From positions 1 to 14,436 of the forward strand of contig JAQTVK010000009.1 of assembly GCA_028706795.1 (NCBI GenBank): DNA of 14,436 bases, written 5' to 3'. Numbering within the stretch: position 1 is the stretch's first letter; every line of letters begins with the position of its first letter. This DNA is from Candidatus Omnitrophota bacterium (lineage in GTDB: Bacteria > Omnitrophota > Gorgyraeia > Pluralincolimonadales > Pluralincolimonadaceae). The notes beneath the pieces were generated by a model. It saw nothing but the letters and a program-made list of their open reading frames with translations, ran no database searches and was not told the origin of the DNA. The position numbers were made by a program, and so were the translations under genes. This document shows positions 6,946 to 13,289 of the stretch, piece by piece.

Positions 6946-7125
6946 ATGCCGTTCATTAATTTGAAGGTAGTCGGGAAATTGTCGAATGAGCAGAAGAAAA
7001 AGATCGCCGAGAGTTTTTCCGAGACGCTCCTGAAGGTGGCCGGAAAACCGAAAGAAGCCACGTACCTCGTCATCGATGAGGTCAACGGCGAGAACTGGGC
7101 CCAGGGAGAAAGGTTTTTCGGGTAA
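6946..7125 (+). CDS. 4-oxalocrotonate tautomerase-family small protein
   Basis: A 59-residue protein starts with Met-Pro (MPFINLKVVG), so Pro1 would be the N-terminal catalytic base after Met removal, as in the 4-oxalocrotonate tautomerase (4-OT) family. The beta-alpha-beta plan is visible: strand 3-9, helix 13-32 (NEQKKKIAESFSETLLKVAG), strand TYLVIDEV (39-46), then the W51..G54 tail typical of 4-OT (ENWAQGERF). An excellent AAGGAGG ribosome site (6934-6940) precedes the ATG, and the gene follows the Rrf2 stop by 14 bases, so the two are co-transcribed. The substrate is unknown; such proteins isomerise or decarboxylate small keto-acids. No aromatic-degradation genes are nearby, so a role in that pathway is not suggested. 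Confidence 0.8.
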   Translation: MPFINLKVVGKLSNEQKKKIAESFSETLLKVAGKPKEATYLVIDEVNGENWAQGERFFG

Positions 7126-7131
7126 GGAAAA

Positions 7132-7329
7132 ATGGCCATAGAAAAAGACAGCAATAGAAAAAGCATAATAAACGACGCGATAATCAAGGAACTTAATGAT
7201 TCGGTGCATGGCCTGAAATACGGCACGATCAGCATAACCGTTCATAATTCAAAGATAGTGCAGATAGAGGTTTCGGAAAAGAAGCGGTTTGACGATGTCT
7301 GGACCATAGAGGAAGGGGGTGGTATATAG
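7132..7329 (+). CDS. DUF2292 (YezD-like) small protein
   Basis: This 65-residue protein matches the YezD/DUF2292 pattern as I know it: a short helix (about 11-26), then LKYGTISITVHNSKIVQIEVSEKKRF written as two strands (about 28-48, with I-V-Q-I-E and K-K-R-F conserved). Family members have no established biochemical function and are often found with cysteine or sulfur-assimilation genes, which fits cysK downstream. AAGGAAA precedes the ATG and only six bases separate it from the tautomerase gene, so it belongs to the Rrf2 operon. It has no signal peptide and is presumably cytoplasmic. Confidence 0.7.
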   Translation: MAIEKDSNRKSIINDAIIKELNDSVHGLKYGTISITVHNSKIVQIEVSEKKRFDDVWTIEEGGGI

Positions 7330-7433
7330 CCTGGGTTTTTGTGTTCGCCGGACCACCGGGAACTTAAAAAAATCAAAAAAGCACCTGGACGACCAGTCAC
7401 CTGGAGTTAAGGAGCGCACTCAAGAGGTCGTTC
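7330..7433 (+). other. 104-base intergenic leader before the DUF3034-like gene
   Basis: No clear promoter or known riboswitch was recognised here. It contains a small hairpin CTGG-ACGA-CCAG (7385-7396), a direct repeat CACCTGG at 7382-7388 and 7398-7404, and A-rich tracts around 7364-7380. Whether the downstream gene is read from the Rrf2 promoter or from its own is not settled. Confidence 0.4.
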
Positions 7434-8285
7434 ATGAAAATAGCAGCGTTGTTCGCGTTGGTAAGTTTGTTGACTGTAGTTTATCCGTTCGAAGAGGCGA
7501 ACGCGGGAGTCCCGCTCAACAACATCGAAGGCGTGGGCGGCATTGCCTTCAATCCGCTGGCTTATACGGCCGGCACGAGTATCGAGAAGGACAAGAAACC
7601 AGAGGGAGAAAAGGGCATCACTTACAAGGATGTCTTTTCCAAGCCCCAGTTCGGCGTATGGTACGTAAACTTAAATGGCGTCAAGGTCGATTGGACGAGT
7701 ATCGGGGTCGCGGAGACGTTATTCAAAAGGCTCGAGGTCTCGTACAGCCACGAGATGATAGCCCCGGTAGGCAAGAATATCCACAAGAATAACGTGGGCG
7801 CCAAGCTGTTATTGCTGCCGGAGAACTTCAACGATCATAAGTTCCTCCCGGCGGTATCGGTCGGGAGCATATGGAAACATTCGACCGAAGTCGCGCCGGG
7901 AGTAGATGACAACGATTTTGACATCTACGCTGTCGCGACGAAACTGATAACCCAGACTCCGAGGCCGGTGCTGATATCGGGAGGTGTCCTCTCTACGAAA
8001 GGATTAGTGACCGGAGTGTTCGGATTTGACAGGCAAAGAAAGCAGGTAGGTTTCGCTAATGTCGATATCCTGCCGCTGGACAATGTCGCGGTCGGGTTCG
8101 AGTTCAAACAGGGAGCGAGGTTCAGTGATTTCAAGAATGCAAATTACTGGGACGCGCATGTGGCCTGGTTCGCGAACAAAAACCTGTCTCTCGTACTTGC
8201 TTATGTCAATGCCGGCGACAGGAAATCAACATCGGCAGTAGGATTGGGTGAAGGTGTTGTGTTGAGCGCGCAATACGCGTTTTAA
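7434..8285 (+). CDS. DUF3034-like secreted protein, probable outer-membrane barrel
   Basis: The 283-residue product opens with a Sec signal peptide (residues 1-24, cleavage after ANA). Directly after it comes GVPLNNIEGVGGIAFNPLAY (25-44), the signature I associate with the DUF3034 family. The rest alternates polar and aromatic residues in strand-like segments (FGVWYVNLNGVKVDW, RLEVSYSHEM, NLSLVLAYVN) and ends LSAQYAF with a C-terminal Phe, as in outer-membrane barrels. Its function is not known, and I do not propose a substrate. AGAGG upstream supports the chosen ATG. It lies between the Rrf2/DUF2292 group and cysK, so a link to sulfur or metal uptake is possible but only by position. Confidence 0.65.
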   Translation: MKIAALFALVSLLTVVYPFEEANAGVPLNNIEGVGGIAFNPLAYTAGTSIEKDKKPEGEKGITYKDVFSKPQFGVWYVNLNGVKVDWTSIGVAETLFKRLEVSYSHEMIAPVGKNIHKNNVGAKLLLLPENFNDHKFLPAVSVGSIWKHSTEVAPGVDDNDFDIYAVATKLITQTPRPVLISGGVLSTKGLVTGVFGFDRQRKQVGFANVDILPLDNVAVGFEFKQGARFSDFKNANYWDAHVAWFANKNLSLVLAYVNAGDRKSTSAVGLGEGVVLSAQYAF

Positions 8286-8322
8286 AAGCAAGATTATGTA
8301 TCGGCATCGAGCACATTGATGA

Positions 8323-8328
8323 TATAAT
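8323..8328 (+). promoter_or_regulatory. Candidate -10 element for cysK
   Basis: A perfect TATAAT lies in the 68-base gap after the DUF3034-like gene. No fair -35 stands 16-18 bases upstream, so the promoter, if real, is weak or activator-dependent. It would start the cysK-nifS-nifU-feo transcript with a short leader containing AAGGAG. Confidence 0.35.
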
Positions 8329-8353
8329 TAGGGACATATAAGGAGACGATAAG

Positions 8354-9280
8354 ATGGCAAGGATATTCGACGATATAACAAAGACCGTAGGCAACACGCC
8401 GCTGGTCAGGATAAACCGCCTTACAAAGGGGTTGAACGCCGCGGTCATCGTGAAGCTGGAGTCTTTTAACCCCCTATCGAGCGTCAAGGACAGGATAGGC
8501 GTTGCGCTGATCGAGGCGGCCGAGAAAGCGGGCAAGCTCAAGAAAGGCACGGTCATTATCGAGCCGACGAGTGGCAACACAGGCATCGCTCTGGCGTTCG
8601 TCGCGGCCGCAAAGGGCTACAAACTGGTGCTTACGATGCCCGAGACGATGAGCGTCGAGCGCAGGCAGCTGCTCAAAATCCTGGGAGCGGAGATAGTCCT
8701 GACAGAGGGCGCAAAAGGCATGAAGGGCGCTATCCAAAAAGCGGAAGAACTCGTAAATAGCACCCCCAATGCTTTTATGCCGCAGCAATTCGACAACCCG
8801 GCCAATCCCGAGATACACCGCCGCACCACAGCAGAGGAGATCCTGAAGGATACCGACGGCAAAATCGACGTCTTCATCTCAGGCGTCGGCACCGGCGGCA
8901 CGATAACAGGCGTCGGTGAGGTCCTTAAAAAGAAGAACCCGAAAGTGAAAATAATAGCGGTAGAGCCGAAGGATTCCCCCGTATTATCCGGGGGAAATCC
9001 CGGCCCGCACAAGATACAGGGAATAGGGGCGGGATTTGTCCCGAAAGTGTTGAACAAAAACGTGATTGATGAGATAATCCAGGTAACCGCAGAAGACTCC
9101 GGAGCGACCTCCCGCAGGCTTGCGAAAGAAGAAGGCATACTTGTCGGGATATCGAGCGGCGCCGCGTTATGGGCCGCTTTGGAAGTCGCGAAACGCCCGG
9201 AATCCGCGGGAAAGACGATAGTCGTCCTGCTTCCCGATACGGGAGAAAGGTACCTTTCGACCTGGCTATTCCAGGATTGA
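8354..9280 (+). CDS. cysK: Cysteine synthase A (O-acetylserine sulfhydrylase)
   Basis: CysK makes L-cysteine from O-acetylserine and sulfide, with pyridoxal phosphate, in the cytoplasm. In the 308-residue protein I see the PLP lysine K45 in NPLSSVKDRIG, the substrate loop TSGNTG (72-77), the phosphate-binding glycine loop GVGTGGT (177-183), and the SSGA motif (267-270) with the C-terminal PDTGERYLST (294-303). Length and layout are those of CysK/CysM fold type II enzymes; the C-terminus favours CysK. AAGGAG precedes the ATG. The next gene, a cysteine desulfurase, uses cysteine as its substrate, so the pair joins cysteine synthesis to sulfur release. Confidence 0.95.
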   Translation: MARIFDDITKTVGNTPLVRINRLTKGLNAAVIVKLESFNPLSSVKDRIGVALIEAAEKAGKLKKGTVIIEPTSGNTGIALAFVAAAKGYKLVLTMPETMSVERRQLLKILGAEIVLTEGAKGMKGAIQKAEELVNSTPNAFMPQQFDNPANPEIHRRTTAEEILKDTDGKIDVFISGVGTGGTITGVGEVLKKKNPKVKIIAVEPKDSPVLSGGNPGPHKIQGIGAGFVPKVLNKNVIDEIIQVTAEDSGATSRRLAKEEGILVGISSGAALWAALEVAKRPESAGKTIVVLLPDTGERYLSTWLFQD

Positions 9281-9301
9281 AAATCCTAAGGAGAGAGTAA
9301 A

Positions 9302-10474
9302 TTGAAACGCAAAGTATATCTGGATCATAACGCGACAACGCCATTGCATCCGGAAGTGAAGAAGACGATGATAGAAGCGATGGATGCCTTCGGCAACCCC
9401 TCGAGCCTGCACAGCTTCGGCAGGCAGGCGCGGCGCATCATCGACGACGCGAGGGATAGAATAGCGTCATTCATTGACGGTAAGGGCGAGGATATAGTCT
9501 TCTCGGGAAGCGGTTCCGAGGCGAACAACACCGTCTTAAACCTGCTTTACTGCGCCGCGAGGCACTGCGAAGCGCCCCACACAAAAAGGCACCAGATAAT
9601 AACCTCACAAATAGAGCATCCGTGCATACTTGAGGCCGCGGCCTGCCTTGAGGAGAGAGGTATCGACGTAGTCTACCTTCCCGTGGACAGGACGGGGAAG
9701 ATAGACATGGACAAATACTCATCGCTCATATCGGATAAGACCGCGCTCGTCACGGTCATGATGGCCAATAACGAGATCGGCACTATACAGGACATAAAAG
9801 AGATAGGAAAGATCGCCCATAAGCATGGTGCAATGTTCCATACCGACGCGATACAGGCGGTTGGCAAGATACCCGTCAATGTCCACGAGCTGGGCGTAGA
9901 TTACATTTCACTCTCGGCGCATAAGATATACGGGCCGAAAGGTGTAGGTGCGCTTTATGTTTCTCCCGGAGTGCCATTCTGTCCTTTTATACGGGGCGGG
10001 CACCAGGAGAAGGGAAGGCGCGCCGGGACGGAGAATACCATAGGGATAGCAGGCTTCGGGAAAGCTATCGAGATGCGCGTTACCGAGATGGCCCCGGAGG
10101 CGAAGCGGTTATTGTCGCTCAAGGCCAGGCTTAAAGCCGGAATAGAAAAGAATGTGCCCAATATCCAATTTAACGGCCATCCGGCCGATTCGCTACCCGG
10201 AACTTTGAATGTTTCGTTCTTCGGCGCGGAAGGGGAGGCGATACTCCTCTACCTCGACCTCGAGGGGATAGCCGTATCGACCGGTTCGGCGTGCGCGTCA
10301 GGCTCGCTCGACCCGTCGCATGTATTGATAGCGGCCGGCCTCCCGGCTGAGGAAGCGCACGGATCCATCAGGATAAGCATGGGAAGGGATAATACCGAAG
10401 AAGACATAGATTACACGGTCGAAAAGATAGCCCTGGTCATCGACAAGATCAGGAAGATGTCTACGGTGAGGTAA
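9302..10474 (+). CDS. nifS: Cysteine desulfurase, NifS/IscS type
   Basis: This PLP enzyme converts cysteine to alanine and carries the sulfur as a persulfide for Fe-S cluster assembly. The 390-residue protein opens with VYLDHNATTP. It has the PLP lysine K208 (LSAHKIYGPKGVG), H107 (SQIEHPCIL), and the persulfide cysteine C331 in STGSACASGS. The longer loop around C331 places it in group I (NifS/IscS), not SufS. Translation starts at a TTG, with AAGGAGAG upstream. NifU follows three bases after the stop, so these two are a functional pair. The nif name reflects similarity; no nitrogenase genes are present. Confidence 0.94.
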   Translation: MKRKVYLDHNATTPLHPEVKKTMIEAMDAFGNPSSLHSFGRQARRIIDDARDRIASFIDGKGEDIVFSGSGSEANNTVLNLLYCAARHCEAPHTKRHQIITSQIEHPCILEAAACLEERGIDVVYLPVDRTGKIDMDKYSSLISDKTALVTVMMANNEIGTIQDIKEIGKIAHKHGAMFHTDAIQAVGKIPVNVHELGVDYISLSAHKIYGPKGVGALYVSPGVPFCPFIRGGHQEKGRRAGTENTIGIAGFGKAIEMRVTEMAPEAKRLLSLKARLKAGIEKNVPNIQFNGHPADSLPGTLNVSFFGAEGEAILLYLDLEGIAVSTGSACASGSLDPSHVLIAAGLPAEEAHGSIRISMGRDNTEEDIDYTVEKIALVIDKIRKMSTVR

Positions 10475-10477
10475 GCC

Positions 10478-11089
10478 ATGGACAATAAATTTCAATGGGT
10501 ATATTCGGAAAAAGTAAAAGACCATTTTATACATCCCCGCAATGTCCTTGAGGACGAGGCAAAATATAATGCGGACGGCAGGGGTATCGTCGGTAATATC
10601 AAATGCGGCGACGAAATGATCGTCGCTATAAAAGTCGACAAGGAGAAAAATACGATCGCCGAGTGCAAGTGGAAGACATACGGTTGCGCGAGCGCGATCG
10701 CCAGCACCTCGATCCTCTCGGAGATCGTGATAGGAAAGACCCTTGACCAGGCATACCACCTGACCGCGAAAGACATCGCGAAAGAGCTCGGCGGCCTGCC
10801 CGAGCATAAGATCCATTGTTCGGTCCTCGGCCATAAGGCCCTGCGCGCGGCGATAGAGGATTATTACACGCGCAGCGGCATGACCGATAAGGTCGAGGAA
10901 GAAAAAGCCCATATCATCTGCCAGTGCATGAACGTTACTGATATTGAGATAGAGCAGGCAGTCCTTGAGGGCGCCAGGACGTATCTCGAATTGCAGGAAC
11001 ATACCAAACTTGGCACCGTCTGCGGGCAATGCAAGGACAAGGCGATACAGATGCTCGAGGAATACAAGAAGAAACATTTCTCAAAATAA
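10478..11089 (+). CDS. nifU: NifU-type Fe-S scaffold without the C-terminal Nfu domain
   Basis: The scaffold receives sulfur from the desulfurase and assembles Fe-S clusters. The 203-residue protein has an IscU-like N-terminal domain (about 1-130) with cluster ligands C43 (IKCGDEM, with D45), C70 (KTYGCASAIAS) and C114 (KIHCSVLG). This is followed by a Fer2_BFD [2Fe-2S] domain with C148-x-C150 (ICQCMNV) and C182-x2-C185 (TVCGQCKD). Classical NifU (about 300 residues) ends in a third domain with a C-x2-C motif; here the reading frame stops after the BFD domain. There is no sign of a frameshifted remnant, since feoB starts four bases later. The two-domain form resembles proteins seen in anaerobes. 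Confidence 0.9.
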   Translation: MDNKFQWVYSEKVKDHFIHPRNVLEDEAKYNADGRGIVGNIKCGDEMIVAIKVDKEKNTIAECKWKTYGCASAIASTSILSEIVIGKTLDQAYHLTAKDIAKELGGLPEHKIHCSVLGHKALRAAIEDYYTRSGMTDKVEEEKAHIICQCMNVTDIEIEQAVLEGARTYLELQEHTKLGTVCGQCKDKAIQMLEEYKKKHFSK

Positions 11090-11093
11090 AAAT

Positions 11094-11591
11094 ATGAGAA
11101 AAATCGCGATAGTCGGCTCACCTAATGTAGGCAAATCGGTAATATTCAATAACCTGACCGGGACCTACGCCGACGTCTCCAACTATCCGGGGACGACAGT
11201 AGAGGTCTACCGCGGTAAATGCAAGATAGGAGGGGAAGAGTTCGAGGTCATCGACACTCCGGGCATGTATTCCTTATTGCCCATATCCGAGGAAGAGAAA
11301 GTAGGCCGTTCCATACTCCTGGCTGAAAGTCCCTGCGTCATCCTGCATGTCGTCGACGCGAAAAACCTCGCGAGGATGCTGATGATGACATTACAGCTTT
11401 TGGAAGCGGGCATGCCGGTCATCCTTGTCCTTAACATATTCGATGAGGCGGAGGGCCTGGGGATAGACATAGACCTGGATAAGCTCGCGAAGGAACTGAA
11501 TATACCCGCGGTCAAGACCGTCGGGACTACCGGCGCGGGAATGGATATCCTTAGAGGCAAGATAGAGGAACATGTTAAAAGATTTTGTTAA
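11094..11591 (+). CDS. feoB: FeoB G-domain as a separate protein (split FeoB, N-terminal part)
   Basis: This 165-residue GTPase corresponds to the N-terminal G-domain of the Fe(II) transporter FeoB. I see G1 GSPNVGKS (8-15), switch I SNYPGTTVE (29-37), G3 DTPG (54-57) followed by the FeoB-like MYSLLPISEEEKVGRS, G4 NIFDEAE (114-120) and a G5-like GTTGAG (144-149). It ends before the helical GDI region and the membrane domain, which are encoded by the next gene in another frame. The ATG at 11094 matches the family start; a longer in-frame extension to 10965 lies within nifU and does not look like protein. There is no good ribosome site, so coupling to nifU translation is likely. Confidence 0.9.
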   Translation: MRKIAIVGSPNVGKSVIFNNLTGTYADVSNYPGTTVEVYRGKCKIGGEEFEVIDTPGMYSLLPISEEEKVGRSILLAESPCVILHVVDAKNLARMLMMTLQLLEAGMPVILVLNIFDEAEGLGIDIDLDKLAKELNIPAVKTVGTTGAGMDILRGKIEEHVKRFC

Positions 11592-13029
11592 AAATATAGG
11601 TTATGACGACCCCTTGGAGATATACCTTTCCAAGCTGGAGAAGCTCCTCGGTTCGGAGTACGGGATCTCTAAGCGCGCTGTCTCGTTATTACTTCTCCAG
11701 GAGGACGAGGAGATATTCGAACTCGTAAAGAAGAACGAGGGCGATAAGATCGGCGTTATTTCCGCCATTATCCGCGAAGCCAATTCCCATTATTCCAATC
11801 CCCTCAGCTATATCATAAGCGAGCGCCGGCAGGGAGAGGCGAGCCGCATAACCAATTCCGTCATGAGCGTCAAGGAGAAGGGGCTGTTCAACTTCAAGGA
11901 GACGTTGAGCAGGCTGATGATGAACCCGTTCATAGGCGGGCCTATACTTTTGGCGGTCATGTATTACGGACTTTATAAATTCGTCGGGAATTTCGGCGCG
12001 GGCGTATTGGTCGATTTTATAGAAAAGAGGATATTCGATGCCCATATCAACCCGTTCATGGTGGACCTGGTGAACAGGTATCTTCCGTACGAATTATTGC
12101 GGGACCTGCTGGCCGGGCAATACGGCATAATAACCCTCGGCGCCAGGTACGCTTTCGCGATAATCCTCCCCATAGTAGCGACTTTTTTCTTCGCCTTCGC
12201 GATAATAGAGGATACAGGTTACCTGCCGCGGCTGGCAATGCTGATCGACCAGCTCTTCAAAAAGATCGGCCTTTCCGGCAGGGCGGTGATCCCGCTGGTC
12301 CTGGGGTTGGGATGCAGCACGATGGCGACAATGGTCACCAGGACCCTCCCCACGAAGCGCGAGAGGATAATCGCTACGTTACTTTTGTCGTTGGCGATAC
12401 CGTGTTCGGCGCAGATGGGCGTGATCCTTGCCCTCCTCCAGAACAAGCCCTTAGGGCTTCTCATATGGCTGGGAGTGATCATAGGAGTATTCCTTTTTGT
12501 GGGATACCTGGCATCCAAGATAATGCCCGGTGAACTGCCGAGTTTTTACATGGAGATACCGCCGCTCAGGCTCCCGCAGCTGTCCAACATATTGCGCAAG
12601 ACCGGAAGCCGGCTAAAATGGTATCTTTTCGAGGTGCTGCCCCTTTTCATTTTTGCCAGCGTGCTTATCTGGCTCGGCCAGATTACCGGAGTATTCGGAT
12701 TTTTGGTCAAAGCGCTGGAGCACCCGGTCCGTTGGATCGGCCTGCCCGCGCAGTCCTCTGTCGCGTTCCTGTTCGGGTTCTTCAGGAGGGATTACGGCGC
12801 GGCCGGCCTGTACGACCTGAAGACCGCCGGCCTGTTAAGCGGCAACCAGCTTGTCGTCGCTTGTGTGACCCTGACCTTGTTCCTGCCGTGCGTGGCCCAG
12901 CTTCTGATGAATATCAAAGAACGCGGGATAGGAGTAGGCATCATAATGTCGACATTCATACTTTTCTTTTCGTTCAGTGTAGGATATTTCGTTAACCTTG
13001 TATTGATACTATCGGGAATAAACCTATGA
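11572..13029 (+). CDS. feoB: FeoB membrane domain as a separate protein (split FeoB, C-terminal part)
   Basis: The 485-residue protein supplies the rest of FeoB, the inner-membrane Fe(II) permease. A soluble helical N-terminus (about 1-115) fits the GDI/linker region. The membrane part has Gate repeats with GLGCSTMATM (245-254), TRTLPTKRERI, the conserved IPCSAQMG (C278), FFRRDYGAAGL (403-413) and FLPCVAQ (C440). It starts with ATG 11572, which overlaps the last 20 bases of the G-domain gene in the +1 frame. A GAGG site (11565-11568) stands only three bases upstream, so coupling or re-initiation is likely. A frameshift near the T4/A4 runs at 11576-11593 would fuse the two proteins, so a programmed shift or sequence error is an alternative. 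Confidence 0.92.
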   Translation: MLKDFVKNIGYDDPLEIYLSKLEKLLGSEYGISKRAVSLLLLQEDEEIFELVKKNEGDKIGVISAIIREANSHYSNPLSYIISERRQGEASRITNSVMSVKEKGLFNFKETLSRLMMNPFIGGPILLAVMYYGLYKFVGNFGAGVLVDFIEKRIFDAHINPFMVDLVNRYLPYELLRDLLAGQYGIITLGARYAFAIILPIVATFFFAFAIIEDTGYLPRLAMLIDQLFKKIGLSGRAVIPLVLGLGCSTMATMVTRTLPTKRERIIATLLLSLAIPCSAQMGVILALLQNKPLGLLIWLGVIIGVFLFVGYLASKIMPGELPSFYMEIPPLRLPQLSNILRKTGSRLKWYLFEVLPLFIFASVLIWLGQITGVFGFLVKALEHPVRWIGLPAQSSVAFLFGFFRRDYGAAGLYDLKTAGLLSGNQLVVACVTLTLFLPCVAQLLMNIKERGIGVGIIMSTFILFFSFSVGYFVNLVLILSGINL

Positions 13030-13280
13030 CGACTAAGCCGTCAAGACCTGCCGTTGCCTTGACCACCCTTGGGTCCGGGGGAAAAGGTAATATCGCCTAT
13101 CTGCAGACAAAGAACAAGGCGCAGATGCAGAAACTGCTCAGCATCGGCGCGATCCCGGGCGTACATATAACGCTGATGCAGAAATTCCCTTCGTACGTGT
13201 TCAAGATAGGGCACAGCCAGTTCGCCGTAGATAAAGAGCTGGCGCAAGGCATATTCGTGAGGGTTCCTGTTCCTAAATGA
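13026..13280 (+). CDS. feoA: FeoA-family protein
   Basis: FeoA is a small cytoplasmic SH3-like protein that assists FeoB. The 84-residue product shows the family course: a first strand near GKGNIAYL, a helix with MQKLLSIGAIPGVHITLMQK (the IGAIPG turn equals the usual LGL-PG), then YVFKIGHSQFAVDKELAQGIFVRV for the final strands. It overlaps the feoB stop by four bases (ATGA, 13026-13029), so it is translationally coupled. In many operons feoA comes first; here it follows the split feoB. Confidence 0.9.
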   Translation: MTTKPSRPAVALTTLGSGGKGNIAYLQTKNKAQMQKLLSIGAIPGVHITLMQKFPSYVFKIGHSQFAVDKELAQGIFVRVPVPK

Positions 13281-13289
13281 GGGCGTAGT

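Noticed and set aside
7330..7433. Possible riboswitch before the DUF3034-like gene
   Set aside because: Small hairpins and a CACCTGG repeat are present, but nothing matches a SAM, cobalamin, Fe or Mn riboswitch core that I can recognise.
10298..11077. Minus-strand open frame of 259 codons
   Set aside because: It is antisense to nifS and nifU, both with full catalytic or ligand residues on the plus strand.
9302..11089. Nitrogen fixation island
   Set aside because: Only nifS- and nifU-type genes occur, and these serve general Fe-S assembly in many anaerobes; no nifHDK or nifB is seen.
10965..11093. Longer N-terminus for the FeoB G-domain protein
   Set aside because: The extra 43 residues are out-of-frame nifU sequence of low-complexity R/N-rich character, and the GTPase family begins at MRKIAIVG.
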